This document shows positions 28,045-37,380 of a DNA stretch of 57,011 nucleotides, piece by piece. Source of the DNA: a virus; IMG/VR virus record IMGVR_UViG_3300044984_002188, positions 1 to 57,011 of that record; one strand, written 5' to 3'. Position 1 is the stretch's first letter, and each line of letters starts with the position of its first letter. The position numbers and the translations under genes are program-made. Under the pieces are notes generated by a model that did no database searches, was not told the DNA's origin, and was given only the letters and a program-made list of their open reading frames with translations.

Positions 28045-29241
28045 TTAATTAATCCATTTTTGATATAAAGAGTTTGCTGATGCATTTAAATTATTTAGAG
28101 CGTTTTGTAAATAAGTAAAATCAATTTGAGTAGCTAAAGTCAATCCCTGATTAAGTGGATAATAATAATGATTTTTATCAATCAATCTATTTTCTAAATT
28201 ACCATATAAAGGTAAAGCATCTGTAACATAACATGGTCCACTCACAAATGCTACATTCCCACCAAAGACATCAACAATTCCCGCACCACCACTCGCTATA
28301 CTTGCTACAAAATATAAAGAATTATTTTTCATATAAAGGATCTGTGAAGAAGAATCTCCTGTCCAAACCGCTGCTGCTGTAACACCATCAATATAACGTG
28401 AAAAAATTCCACTAATTGTATTTGGAGAAATTATATAAGGATTATTTAAAAAACTGTAACCGGCTATTAGTTTTTGTAAAGGTATAATTTTATCATTTCC
28501 ATCCCAAAGATAGACATTAGTACAAGCAACAGATATTTGATTTTGATTTAGACCAATTCTATTATATTCAAAGGTCATTCCTTGATCTTTCATGTCTTGT
28601 ATTAATACAGACGGACTAATCTTTTTTGCTATTGGTTGGCTCATAGTAGGGCCAACTCCCATTAAATCCATAATACCATAATCATCAGTTAAAATTTGAT
28701 ATTGTGTTGATCCAGCTGCAAATCCAGGAATTTCTGGTGATCCTAAAAAATACTTTGGCTTATTGTATGCAGTAGATCCAGTTATTTGATTTAATGGAAC
28801 ACAATTATACATACCAGTATATGGTCCATATGAACAAAATCCAGATAAAGTATTATTCCAAAGAGTTAGTGATAATGCTGGATATGCTGTTGTAGTTCCA
28901 GTATATTTTGCAGTTGGATCAATACCAAATGCTCCAAAGGAATCAGAAGATTTATTTGGACTATAATGAATATTTCCGGATATTGTTTTATCCCCTATAA
29001 CAATATATAATGGGTTATCTTTTATATTATAATAATTTGGTAATGAGGTAATTCCAGCTTCAGGAGGAATTGGAATTGGTCCAGTACCCGTAAATGCTCT
29101 GTATCGTGGTATTACAGAAGCAAAATCTGCAGAAGCACCATATATTAAACTATTTGGATTTAATCCTATTGGGTATCCTATATTACCAGCCCCATAAAGA
29201 TAAATGTCATGAATTGTTGGGTCATAGTCTTTATAATACAT
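28045..29241 (-). CDS. Probable virion/fibre protein
   Basis: 398 residues, Gly/Asn/Tyr-rich, with no low-complexity repeats. The beta-rich composition and location suggest a fibre tip, adhesin or decoration protein. The C-terminal 50 residues are helical (TYLQNALNNLNASANSLYQK). Function unassigned. The start overlaps the end of the 29241-29978 gene by a base. Confidence 0.5.
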   Translation of the reverse strand: MYYKDYDPTIHDIYLYGAGNIGYPIGLNPNSLIYGASADFASVIPRYRAFTGTGPIPIPPEAGITSLPNYYNIKDNPLYIVIGDKTISGNIHYSPNKSSDSFGAFGIDPTAKYTGTTTAYPALSLTLWNNTLSGFCSYGPYTGMYNCVPLNQITGSTAYNKPKYFLGSPEIPGFAAGSTQYQILTDDYGIMDLMGVGPTMSQPIAKKISPSVLIQDMKDQGMTFEYNRIGLNQNQISVACTNVYLWDGNDKIIPLQKLIAGYSFLNNPYIISPNTISGIFSRYIDGVTAAAVWTGDSSSQILYMKNNSLYFVASIASGGAGIVDVFGGNVAFVSGPCYVTDALPLYGNLENRLIDKNHYYYPLNQGLTLATQIDFTYLQNALNNLNASANSLYQKWIN

Positions 29242-29978
29242 TACATTTTAATCCAATTACCAGTTGTTCCACCAATTCCACCAGAATAAGAAAGAGGAAC
29301 TACTACACCTGGCAAAGTATTTATTGTCTCGTTAATCATATTAATATATTGTAACAAACTTAACATAGTAGATTCTCTTGCAAAATCTATAGTTGGATCA
29401 CTTGCAAGAACTGATGCACCAGGAATATTAATTTCAACATTTTTGCCTCTTTGTGTTACTGTAACACCATCACCTTTAATAATTAAATCGTTTACAGATC
29501 TTAGAATAGATTTTTTATTTCCATTAGAATCTACAGTTTTAATTCCTACAGCACCACCACCACCAACAGAGTTGTGGGACATAAGATTGGAACTTGTTAC
29601 TTTTTCAACAGTATTTTGTACTAACGTTGCAGCTTGACTAGTTATTAAATTTATTAATTTATTATTATCAATTGTTATTTTACCATTAACTAGTACTAAT
29701 GGATCAGAAACTTCTAATTGTTCTAATAAAGATTTTTTTTCTATAGGTTGTTCTAATTTGATAATCTGTTTTAATGTATTTTCAGAATTAACATTAAAAA
29801 ATCTATCTGTGGTTTTTTTTAAATCTTCACTTAAAAATGTAAGTGGTTTTAAGCTTTCCAAATAAGATAACTGATTCTCTCTTTGTTGCTTTTTCTCTTC
29901 CAATTTAATCTGTTCGGTTACTTGTTGGGGAGTTTTATGAATAAAAGTATTTGAAAATGTTTGTTTATCTTTTGACAT
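29241..29978 (-). CDS. Probable structural protein, helical then beta
   Basis: 245 residues from ATG 29978 (a TTG at 29987 is also in frame). The first half is helical and charged (EQIKLEEKKQQRENQLSYLE). The second half is Gly-rich and beta-like (NDLIIKGDGVTVTQRGKNVE, then INIPG), as in phage fibre or baseplate attachment proteins. TATAAATA lies 12 bases upstream. Function inferred from composition only. Confidence 0.5.
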   Translation of the reverse strand: MSKDKQTFSNTFIHKTPQQVTEQIKLEEKKQQRENQLSYLESLKPLTFLSEDLKKTTDRFFNVNSENTLKQIIKLEQPIEKKSLLEQLEVSDPLVLVNGKITIDNNKLINLITSQAATLVQNTVEKVTSSNLMSHNSVGGGGAVGIKTVDSNGNKKSILRSVNDLIIKGDGVTVTQRGKNVEINIPGASVLASDPTIDFARESTMLSLLQYINMINETINTLPGVVVPLSYSGGIGGTTGNWIKM

Positions 29979-29990
29979 GGTATACAAACA

Positions 29991-29998
29991 TATTTATA
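29991..29998 (-). promoter_or_regulatory. T4-like late promoter (TATAAATA)
   Basis: Exact octamer 12 bases before the ATG at 29978, serving the 27514-29978 set and possibly the resolvase. Confidence 0.65.
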
Positions 29999-30005
29999 CC
30001 GTGGT

Positions 30006-30088
30006 CAGAGATGATGGTTCCTTAGTAATACGATGGAGTATACTTCGAATGTCACCAAAAGAATTACGAGGATTAACCATCACCTCTG
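30006..30088. repeat. Long imperfect hairpin (83 bases)
   Basis: CAGAGATGATGGTT (30006-30019) pairs with AACCATCACCTCTG (30075-30088), 13 of 14. After a small bulge, CCTTAGTAAT continues to pair with ATTACGAGG. It lies between the tRNA-Asn terminator and a late promoter, with no gene in it. Confidence 0.55.
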
Positions 30089-30103
30089 CCTAAAATATTT
30101 AGA

Positions 30104-30127
30104 ATAAAAAATACCCTTGCGGGGATT
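30104..30127 (-). terminator. Rho-independent terminator after tRNA-Asn
   Basis: On the minus strand AATCCCC-GCAA-GGGTATT is followed by a T-run (TTTTTTATT). It lies 20 bases after the 3' end of tRNA-Asn. Confidence 0.65.
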
Positions 30128-30146
30128 AATTATTACAGATTTGAAA

Positions 30147-30218
30147 CTCCTCGGGCTGGACTCGAACCAGTAACCGTTCGCTTAACAGGCGAATGCTCTA
30201 CCATTGAGCTACCGAAGA
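30147..30218 (-). tRNA. tRNA-Asn (GTT)
   Basis: A 72-base cloverleaf on the minus strand. Acceptor TCTTCGG pairs with CCGAGGA (one T-G pair), anticodon stem TCGCC/AGCGA region with GTT anticodon, and T-arm ACTGG-TTCGAGT-CCAGC as in bacterial tRNA-Asn. Discriminator G. CCA is not encoded. Confidence 0.92.
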
Positions 30219-30225
30219 ACGTGAT

Positions 30226-32115
30226 TTACACTATCTGACATCCACCTGCACTACAGGCAAACTCCTTACCAACTTCTGTATTATCTTCTGACTCATACTT
30301 CATGAGATCATTAAAGTTAACCTTGACCTTTGGATGTGCTGCATATGTTGCAGAATCAATTTGTTCAAACGGTGCCTGAGCATATGTATGATTATCACTT
30401 CCAGGAAGGAATGCAATACCTGTTGCCACATCAAAGTTCTCCCACAACCAATTGCCTACTTCAAGGAATTCACTATCCTTATAGTTGACGGTAATGGAAG
30501 GCTTGTGATGACAGTAATGCTCTTGATATGTTTTCCACAGATCAAGATGGTCAAGTGCACGAAGATCTTCTGTAGTAACAGTACCACGAGGAGCCTTCAT
30601 TGCAAAAGTAAATACGGCAGTAGAAGTTGGGTTTATCACATCATCCTCACACGGGACTCCTTGATCCTTCATCAAGTTATATAAAGGATCTTTCTTGTCC
30701 AGACGAATTCTGCGGAAATAATAATCCGCATAGCGTGGATGTAAACCCGAAGCGGAATCCACCAAGCAAGAAGTAGTGCCTTCTGGCTTGACGCAAGTGA
30801 TTGACTTGCTAGGATTAATACCCAACTTCTCTGCCCATTTGAGATTTGTAGCCGTTGCATGGTCACGAAGATTCTCAAGAAGTCGAACTAATTTTGGCTT
30901 ACCGTCAAGACCACTGGTAAGTTTATTATCAAAAATTCCTGTCATAGAAACACCAAGCAATCTTTCCTCTTCACAGTTCTTCTTCCACTCAGGACGAAGA
31001 TAAGGAAATTTTACAAAAGTAGATTGCACAGTCCCAATAATAGTGGCAATTTCAATCTTCTTCTTTAGGCTGGCTGCGGTATCATCGATACGAACTACAA
31101 CAGTTGAAAGATTACAAAATTCAAAGGGTCTTAGAATAATTTCTGCACATGGATTGGTACCATATTCACAGTTTTCCTCTCGTCCCCACTTCGCTGCTTG
31201 CTCCTGTAGAGCCCTACGATTGATCATGCCGCGTTCTCCGCTGTGAGAGTTGTACAGAGAGGTCCACTCCTCAAGAAACTGTCCCATGGGGGGTCTACCA
31301 CGATAAACCGCTGAATTATTAGCGTAAGACCGGAATCCGGCTTGTTCCCACCACGCACCTGACTTACACATGGCAATTTCACGGTCTCCCAGGTCACTGA
31401 GAGAAATCATGGCTGATCTACGCACTCCACCAACGATTACGGCATTCGCAATGGCACAGCAGGTGTCATGGCATTCAAGAGCCGAAAGTTTACGTCCTTG
31501 TGCGTTATAGAAGACCTTGACCAAAAATTTGAATAAATTGTCTAGGGGAGCAGGACCAGAAGCACGACCACCAAAAGTCTTGAGTCGTGCACCAGATGGT
31601 CGAACCTTTGACAAGTCCCACTTAGGATGTTTACCGGAATAGAGGTCATCGAATAAGGTTTTGAGAGCATTCCCCCAACCTTCCTTTGAATCTTCAACAA
31701 CGATTACCTTATCAAAATTTTTTACAATCTTGTTAGCAACAGTTGGAAGTTTATCGGTGTATTGACGTTCTACAGAATATCCTGTACCTGTTCCATTCAT
31801 GAGAATGACGAACAGTTCTGCAAATGATTCAATAGAATCAATTGGAAGATATGAGCAGTTGTATAAACATGTATTATCGTGATCAAGAGCAACACCTGCA
31901 GTCATTAAACTTCTCATGGAAGGAAGAACTTCAAGATTTAAAATTGCTTCTTTGACATCAGGTCTTTCGGCTAAAGTAGGAACCTTATCGGTGAAATAAT
32001 TCCACCAACGGTCTACACATTCATCCCAACTCTCGCGGCGATTCTGTGAAGGAAGCCAACGAGAATAACGAGAAATAAAAATAAAAGATTGAAACGGTGA
32101 TAAAGCATCTGCCAT
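30226..32115 (-). CDS. nrdJ: Adenosylcobalamin-dependent ribonucleotide reductase (class II, RTPR type)
   Basis: 629 residues. It makes deoxyribonucleotides for phage DNA synthesis using B12 instead of a diiron subunit. Visible marks are CLYNCSYLP near residue 83, the finger-loop radical cysteine in TNPCAEI, FEFCNLS, and the C-terminal electron-shuttle pair CSAGGC at the end. The full-length single-chain layout matches the monomeric triphosphate reductase family. AGGAG lies 10 bases before the ATG. Followed by tRNA-Asn and preceded by thyX, so it sits in a nucleotide-supply group. Confidence 0.9.
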   Translation of the reverse strand: MADALSPFQSFIFISRYSRWLPSQNRRESWDECVDRWWNYFTDKVPTLAERPDVKEAILNLEVLPSMRSLMTAGVALDHDNTCLYNCSYLPIDSIESFAELFVILMNGTGTGYSVERQYTDKLPTVANKIVKNFDKVIVVEDSKEGWGNALKTLFDDLYSGKHPKWDLSKVRPSGARLKTFGGRASGPAPLDNLFKFLVKVFYNAQGRKLSALECHDTCCAIANAVIVGGVRRSAMISLSDLGDREIAMCKSGAWWEQAGFRSYANNSAVYRGRPPMGQFLEEWTSLYNSHSGERGMINRRALQEQAAKWGREENCEYGTNPCAEIILRPFEFCNLSTVVVRIDDTAASLKKKIEIATIIGTVQSTFVKFPYLRPEWKKNCEEERLLGVSMTGIFDNKLTSGLDGKPKLVRLLENLRDHATATNLKWAEKLGINPSKSITCVKPEGTTSCLVDSASGLHPRYADYYFRRIRLDKKDPLYNLMKDQGVPCEDDVINPTSTAVFTFAMKAPRGTVTTEDLRALDHLDLWKTYQEHYCHHKPSITVNYKDSEFLEVGNWLWENFDVATGIAFLPGSDNHTYAQAPFEQIDSATYAAHPKVKVNFNDLMKYESEDNTEVGKEFACSAGGCQIV

Positions 32116-32139
32116 AAAAATGAACTCCTAGTGGGTGTC

Positions 32140-32892
32140 TTATTTAGTTGTTAGAGTATGCCATGAAACTGGGAAACGAGGAGCAATTAATTTGTCAATT
32201 GCTTTAGCAAATTCTTGCACTTCCCATTGGGCATGTGTGTCAATACGAAGATTATAAACTCTTGCAAATGCATAGAGTGAACCAGTCCATACGAATTCTG
32301 TGTATGTACCTTGTGGTAAAATTGATCGTGCTTGTTCTGGTGCAACACCATCTGCTAATAGACGGTTATACATATCTAAACATTCTTTTGCAACACCAGA
32401 ATATTCTTGACGTAATTTAATACATGTATCAAGATCTTCAATAGCACCACTGCTGCCTTGCTTGGCTCCATTAGTTGGAGCATTTCTCCAAAGAGGTACA
32501 TAGATCTCTGGCTCAAAGGTAACATAACGGCGACTTACTTCATTCATGACAAGACCAACTTGATGTTTGCCAAGTTGTGCACGAACAAAGATAGGACACT
32601 TGATACGAAGACTAATCTGTGGATGGCAGAATGGCGTAAAGTGATTATGCTTGGCAAGATATGTAATTAACTTTACATCTCTATCCAGTAGATAAGATTC
32701 ATATGGTTCTTCTTTACCTGGACGAGGAGTGTGATCTTCCATTGTTCCATAGACACTCTGCTTATTAAATGAAACACGGGCAGCATCCACTACAGATAAA
32801 TCGTTACCCATGTAATCCATAAGCTGTACATGTCCATGATCAAGTACTGAAAGGTTAGTCTGCTCCGGAAACGTTGGTATTGTCTGTGTCAT
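32140..32892 (-). CDS. thyX: Flavin-dependent thymidylate synthase
   Basis: 250 residues. ThyX methylates dUMP to dTMP with FAD and NADPH. The signature region is FVRAQLGKHQ followed by NEVSRRYV (about residues 101-122), the phage-type variant of RHRxxSxNExSxRY, with a C-terminal substrate-site Arg region (FARVYNLRID). I chose ATG 32892 because GAGG lies 9 bases before it; ATGs at 32907 and 32901 are alternatives. It overlaps the small acidic gene upstream and feeds the same pathway as the reductase and dUTPase. Confidence 0.9.
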   Translation of the reverse strand: MTQTIPTFPEQTNLSVLDHGHVQLMDYMGNDLSVVDAARVSFNKQSVYGTMEDHTPRPGKEEPYESYLLDRDVKLITYLAKHNHFTPFCHPQISLRIKCPIFVRAQLGKHQVGLVMNEVSRRYVTFEPEIYVPLWRNAPTNGAKQGSSGAIEDLDTCIKLRQEYSGVAKECLDMYNRLLADGVAPEQARSILPQGTYTEFVWTGSLYAFARVYNLRIDTHAQWEVQEFAKAIDKLIAPRFPVSWHTLTTK

Positions 32893-33094
32893 CTTCTTCA
32901 TCCTCATCTATATCTACAAGTTCAACTCTTACGCCATCAATCTTTGTAAAGTCTGCTGCATATTCTCGAGCACGACCCCATAGTTCAGGGTCCATTTCTT
33001 TTACATACTCACCAAATCTTTGGACAAAGGTGATGTACGCTTCACTAGCCTTTAAAATATCTTCTTCAGATAGTTTCTCGTTTTCATCTTCCAT
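32855..33094 (-). CDS. Small acidic unknown protein
   Basis: 79 residues, very acidic, ending in DIDEDEEDDTDNTN. It sits between primase (start overlaps its stop) and thyX (38-base overlap). No family recognised. The acid tail could mimic DNA or mediate replisome contacts, but this is only a guess. Confidence 0.6.
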   Translation of the reverse strand: MEDENEKLSEEDILKASEAYITFVQRFGEYVKEMDPELWGRAREYAADFTKIDGVRVELVDIDEDEEDDTDNTNVSGAD

Positions 33095-34087
33095 TTAAAC
33101 CTTCTTCCAGTAAGTATACTTTACTTTTGCTTTAAGTCCAGAATAAACATTGTTGATTATCAGTTTCATGGTCATTAATTCACCGAATGCTAGAACCATG
33201 TCGTTAATATCTTTTTTATCAATTTCATTTGGCCAGATTACTACATTTCTTCCAGCCTCAATGTACTTTCCAATCAAGTGAACAATTTCTACATTTCTTG
33301 GTTCATTATCAAATATAAACACAACCTTTGATTTTGAGATCTTCTTAGGAAGATCTTCTAACCAACCTGCACCCTGCATTGAAATTCCATTTGGAATAAA
33401 CATGGAATCAATCGGACCTTCAGTCACATACACAGTATCTCTTGCGTCTACTTTATCTATGTTGTACCATAGACGCTCTTCACCTTCACGCTTTAAGGTG
33501 ATGTACCTTATCGCTTTCTCTTGCGCTTTTTCTTCGATAATCCTACCTTGGACACCAATAAGGCTCCCGCTCTCGTCATAGAACGGTATGACGAGCCTAC
33601 CTTCCTTAGATCCTTCTCTATCGAAAGAAGACATGATTCTACTGAAATCACTGCAGTAATAAAAATTGCAATACTTTTCTTTTGGAATTTCTCTAGATTG
33701 AACATATTTTACCGCCGGATGATCTGCATTGAGTAAATCAAGCCTTGTTCCGAGATCACTGAACACTGGCTGTTTCTTTTCTGTCTTCGTTGTAACCAAC
33801 GGTTCTGGATTTTTGTCTTTGAAATTTTCAAATGCATATTCTTTGCAGAGTGATGGGCTGACGCTTTCAAGTACAGAATATAAACTACAAGCAATACCGC
33901 AGTTGTGACATTTATAAACATAATTTCCTTTGTTTTCAAAAAAGAAGCCTCTCGTCTTCGTCTTGTTCTTTAGTGAGTCTCCACACTTAAAACAACGACA
34001 CGTAGCAAGGTTCTCTTTCTTCCACTTAAACTTCTCAAGTGAGCCAGACAACATATTCACATATTTCTTATCAATATATATACTCAT
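33095..34087 (-). CDS. DNA primase (T4 gp61-like)
   Basis: 330 residues. An N-terminal zinc-binding pair (CFKC at 32-35, CHNC at 60-63) is followed by a Toprim core with VYVTEGPIDSMF (acidic Glu) and VFIFDNEPRN (D-x-E). It makes RNA primers for lagging-strand synthesis with the helicase encoded next to it. The ATG overlaps the helicase stop as ATGA, so the pair is translated together as in T4-like replisomes. Confidence 0.88.
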   Translation of the reverse strand: MSIYIDKKYVNMLSGSLEKFKWKKENLATCRCFKCGDSLKNKTKTRGFFFENKGNYVYKCHNCGIACSLYSVLESVSPSLCKEYAFENFKDKNPEPLVTTKTEKKQPVFSDLGTRLDLLNADHPAVKYVQSREIPKEKYCNFYYCSDFSRIMSSFDREGSKEGRLVIPFYDESGSLIGVQGRIIEEKAQEKAIRYITLKREGEERLWYNIDKVDARDTVYVTEGPIDSMFIPNGISMQGAGWLEDLPKKISKSKVVFIFDNEPRNVEIVHLIGKYIEAGRNVVIWPNEIDKKDINDMVLAFGELMTMKLIINNVYSGLKAKVKYTYWKKV

Positions 34088-35502
34088 TTTGCAGCGTCTT
34101 CAAATGTCCAGTTTACTGCCTTATTCTTTTTCTTACCAAAATTAGAATCAAATGCTAATGGATCAGAACCTGATCCGAATCCTTCTTCATTTGTATTATT
34201 TGCATTGACAAGATTATTATTTGAATTTTCTACATCATAGAACTTCATTTTGGATTTATTCACACCAATAAGAAATTTACGATTCTTAGTTGTATCATTA
34301 CCACGGTTCTTTAACTGCTTCACCATGAGTTGACCATTCTGTGCTAACTCTTCAGTCTCAATGAGTGCAATGAAGAAGTCTGTAGTTTGTGGTAGACCAA
34401 AACTTTCAGATGTATCTGTCATCTCCATATCACTACTCTTTGCACCTTCACGATTTACCTGAGTAGCAGACCATAGTGGTACATTGAACTGCTTGGCAAG
34501 ACCACGAAGTTCTTCTGCAATACCCTTGACATAGGTGTAACTATTCATACCGTTTCCCATCTTGAATCTTGCACATGAGCAGATGTTTAGATAATCAACA
34601 ATGATAATGTCCGGCTTAAACTTCTTCTTAATCTTCAGTTCTTCCATAAGATTACGGAAGTGAGTTACATTGGCTGCAGCAGTAGGATATTCTTTAATAA
34701 TAAGTTTACCACGGCAAGTCTTCTTGAGATTGTTTACCTTGTTCTCGTACATAGCAAGAGGCATCTTCTCAAGAACATGAATGTCTGTATCTAAAAGATT
34801 AGCATCAATGCGTTTAGCAATTTCTTCTTCAGACATTTCAAGTGTGATATACAACACATTCAAATTCTGTGTAAGACACGCAGCAGCATGATGGCACAAG
34901 AATGCACTCTTACCAACACCGGATGCTGCCATCACTACGTTGAGAGTCTTCTTGCGAACTCCACCACCTGTGATGAGATTAAACATCTCAAGATCAAATG
35001 GTACACGTTCTTCTACGCGATGATAATATTCATAGCGTTCATCAACATCTTCAAAGAAGTCGTGTCCTACACGAGTATCAAAGGACACAGATAGAGCCTT
35101 AGACATGATCTCAGGAATTGCATTCTGAGTCTGCTCCTTATCCTTACCTTCAATGATCCCGATGGATGCCATGATACCATTATAAATGGCTTTCTCTTTG
35201 CAGAACTTTTCAGTATGTTCTACGAGCCACTCAGTATCAGACTTCTCACCTTCCTTATACATCTCATCAGAGATGGCAACACACTTCTTGAATTCACTGT
35301 CTCCAAGAGTCTTGTCATCTCCAAGTGAAATTAGTACAGCATCCTTAGTAGGAATGTTATTGTACTTAAGAAGAAACTTACTTACAATATTAAAGACTGT
35401 TCGTTCAGCCTTGTCTTGAAAGTATTCTTCTTGAAGGAACGGGACAACCTTGCGAGCAAAGTCCTCATTGAGAACTAAGTTCTTTAGAATAACTGTTTCC
35501 AT
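34084..35502 (-). CDS. Replicative DNA helicase (DnaB/gp41-like)
   Basis: 472 residues. RecA-type motor domain with Walker A AASGVGKS (192-199) and Walker B DIIIVDYLNIC; an N-terminal helical domain of about 150 residues precedes it. It unwinds DNA ahead of the polymerase and binds the primase. The ATG sits 6 bases after a TATAAT box with TTGACA 16 bases further upstream, so the helicase-primase-thyX-reductase run has its own host-type promoter and a leaderless 5' end. Confidence 0.9.
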   Translation of the reverse strand: METVILKNLVLNEDFARKVVPFLQEEYFQDKAERTVFNIVSKFLLKYNNIPTKDAVLISLGDDKTLGDSEFKKCVAISDEMYKEGEKSDTEWLVEHTEKFCKEKAIYNGIMASIGIIEGKDKEQTQNAIPEIMSKALSVSFDTRVGHDFFEDVDERYEYYHRVEERVPFDLEMFNLITGGGVRKKTLNVVMAASGVGKSAFLCHHAAACLTQNLNVLYITLEMSEEEIAKRIDANLLDTDIHVLEKMPLAMYENKVNNLKKTCRGKLIIKEYPTAAANVTHFRNLMEELKIKKKFKPDIIIVDYLNICSCARFKMGNGMNSYTYVKGIAEELRGLAKQFNVPLWSATQVNREGAKSSDMEMTDTSESFGLPQTTDFFIALIETEELAQNGQLMVKQLKNRGNDTTKNRKFLIGVNKSKMKFYDVENSNNNLVNANNTNEEGFGSGSDPLAFDSNFGKKKNKAVNWTFEDAAK

Positions 35503-35508
35503 GGTTTT

Positions 35509-35536
35509 ATTATATCACTGGGTTAGGCGTTGTCAA
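35509..35536 (-). promoter_or_regulatory. Sigma70-like promoter for the helicase operon
   Basis: On the minus strand TTGACA (35531-35536), 16-base spacer, TATAAT (35509-35514), then 6 bases to the ATG at 35502. Confidence 0.8.
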
Positions 35537-35849
35537 GATGATCTTCATGAACATCTGCTTCAAGATCTTTACCGTCATCACTTTCAACTTGTGACTCTAT
35601 GATCTTTACAAATATTTCACCAGCAGTTTGCGTGAAATCTTTATCGGCTTGATCAAACCCTTCAGGGAATTTAATCATTTCAATTTCCATAGTAACATTT
35701 AAACCATCATTACCGTCTTCTTTAAAATCAATTTTACCATACCGATAAACAATACCAGCAAATTGCCCTGATATAATTTGAATCGGACATGTCTGTGTAC
35801 TGTCTACCGATGCTTCTGGAAGAAATTTATATTCAACTGCCTTGTCCAT
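35523..35849 (-). CDS. Small unknown protein downstream of uvsX
   Basis: 108 residues from ATG 35849, chosen because AAGGA lies 8 bases upstream and the longer frame (35924) runs deep into uvsX. Beta-rich centre (PIQIISGQFAGIVYRYGKID) and acidic tail (DDGKDLEADVHEDHLDN). It overlaps the uvsX stop by 17 bases. Its position suggests a recombination or replication partner, but no family is recognised. Confidence 0.6.
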   Translation of the reverse strand: MDKAVEYKFLPEASVDSTQTCPIQIISGQFAGIVYRYGKIDFKEDGNDGLNVTMEIEMIKFPEGFDQADKDFTQTAGEIFVKIIESQVESDDGKDLEADVHEDHLDNA

Positions 35850-36855
35850 ACTTAAATCCTTTTTGAATTTCCACATCCAACTTGTCAAGAATATCTTTTG
35901 TAAAATACTTTTCAGGATCTTCATCTATATTTTTCTCAAATGCTTTTGTACCATCTGGGAGTTCTACTCGTGTTGAAACCTTCTTGAATATATTATATTC
36001 AATTGCAAGGTCTGTCAAGCCATAATATCTGCTTAATCCAGAAGTATAATTCAATCTTGTCTGAACGTGCATGTTTTCCTTGACAAAACGATTCTTATAG
36101 TTGGTGCATTTAATAAAGTTACCAACGATACCTTCGTCAGTCTTATCCTTGCTCTTTGACAGCATGATGATATTGCTAGCCGCATACTTGATACCTGTAC
36201 CACCACCAAGATCCTTAGTAGGAACATATGAACCAATAACTTGGTATGTATGGTTCGTAAGAAGAAGTGGTATCTTTGCCTTACCAAGTTTGAGGGTAAG
36301 AACACGGAACGTAGCCTTGGTAAGTTGTGCCTTGGTCATATCACGCACATCCTTACCTTCTGCCGAATCATTCATTTCTTTGTTTGTCGATAACATTCCC
36401 AAAGAATCAAGAACCATAAAGATTGGCTTGCGGTCTTCTTCAGGTGTTTCAAGTACATCATTGACGATCTTGAGAGCCTGGTTCTTGAACTCTTCGATTG
36501 TTGCAACAGGAACAACTGCAATTCTTTTGGAATCGATTCCCCGTTGTGCAAACATGTCTGAAGTGATTGCTTGCTCCGTGTCAAAGTAGATGACAACACC
36601 GTCTTTGTGGTCTTTAAGGAATTGAGTAGCGATTCCAATTGCATAGAAAGTCTTTCCAGTAGCAGGATCTCCTGCAAGACAAGAGATCTTGTTTGCAGGT
36701 AGTCCACCATATATAGAGCCTGAAAGCAAAGCATTCAGTACATATGATCCAGTATCAATAAAACCTGTAACATCAGCACCATCAATACCATCGGCTACGA
36801 TGGCTGCATCAGGATTATTTAGTTTGCTTAGTAGATTTGTTAGGTACTTTGACAT
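35833..36855 (-). CDS. uvsX: UvsX/RecA-like recombinase
   Basis: 340 residues. Walker A AGDPATGKT (61-69) and a Walker B ending IFMVLDSLG, followed by a DNA-binding loop region and LGGGTGIKYAASNIIML. It forms filaments on single-stranded DNA and promotes strand exchange for recombination-dependent replication, as UvsX does in T4. An AAGAAGAG-type Shine-Dalgarno stretch precedes the ATG. Confidence 0.88.
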   Translation of the reverse strand: MSKYLTNLLSKLNNPDAAIVADGIDGADVTGFIDTGSYVLNALLSGSIYGGLPANKISCLAGDPATGKTFYAIGIATQFLKDHKDGVVIYFDTEQAITSDMFAQRGIDSKRIAVVPVATIEEFKNQALKIVNDVLETPEEDRKPIFMVLDSLGMLSTNKEMNDSAEGKDVRDMTKAQLTKATFRVLTLKLGKAKIPLLLTNHTYQVIGSYVPTKDLGGGTGIKYAASNIIMLSKSKDKTDEGIVGNFIKCTNYKNRFVKENMHVQTRLNYTSGLSRYYGLTDLAIEYNIFKKVSTRVELPDGTKAFEKNIDEDPEKYFTKDILDKLDVEIQKGFKYGQGS

Positions 36856-37192
36856 TCTCTTCTTTCTTCTTTTGTGAGACTTTCCAATTTTCGTTTTCCC
36901 AATATTGACATGCTTCTAAAGAATCATTGAGCCTATGATAATGTTCTTTGAGTAAAGTTTCAATTGTATGAATTCTATTATATAGATCACTATTATTTTC
37001 AGCACCAAAGTTTGGGTGATTTTTTAATTTGTGACCTCTGTATTCACAATGTGAACGATATTCGTGCAACAACATTGTGAATGGCATTTCTTGAATAGAA
37101 TCTACAAATTCATGATATGGAACTTTTAAAATATCATATTCGTATTGCCACGGGATAGTTTTTGTAACAGTAACTTTAATATTCTTTTTCAT
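36815..37192 (-). CDS. Unknown protein upstream of uvsX
   Basis: 125 residues, helical, His/Tyr/Glu-rich (LLKEHYHRLNDSLEACQYWE) with a basic C-terminus (SQKKKEENVK). The 41-base overlap with uvsX and the continuous run from polymerase suggest one operon. No family recognised. Confidence 0.55.
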   Translation of the reverse strand: MKKNIKVTVTKTIPWQYEYDILKVPYHEFVDSIQEMPFTMLLHEYRSHCEYRGHKLKNHPNFGAENNSDLYNRIHTIETLLKEHYHRLNDSLEACQYWENENWKVSQKKKEENVKVPNKSTKQTK

Positions 37193-37194
37193 AA

Positions 37195-37380
37195 TTATTC
37201 ATCAAACCAATAAGGGTTAATTGAAGCGACTACAAGCAGTGGTAGTCCAAACCAAAATCCACATGTCATAAAACAAAAGGCTGCAGCCATGCCCATAAAA
37301 ATAATAATCATACGATCCATTTGATGATCTATACGAAAATTCTTCTTAACCATATTCCAAATCTTTTTAAAGTAAGTCAC
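37195..37380 (-). CDS. Small two-helix membrane protein (GTG start)
   Basis: 61 residues from GTG 37380, preceded by AGGAAAG; an ATG at 37443 would overlap the previous gene by 77 bases and add a basic stretch. Hydrophobic segments are IIIFMGMAAAFCFMTCGFWF and GLPLLVVASI. A membrane protein inside the replication cluster is unusual. Function unknown. Confidence 0.5.
   Translation of the reverse strand: MTYFKKIWNMVKKNFRIDHQMDRMIIIFMGMAAAFCFMTCGFWFGLPLLVVASINPYWFDE

Noticed and set aside
32141-32148. ACTAAATA upstream of the ribonucleotide reductase as a late promoter
   Set aside because: It is formed by the thyX stop codon region, 25 bases from an AGGAG-preceded ATG; a nucleotide-supply gene is expected early, so chance is more likely.
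36101-36589. 162-residue plus-strand frame inside uvsX
   Set aside because: Antisense to a clearly assigned recombinase with Walker motifs.
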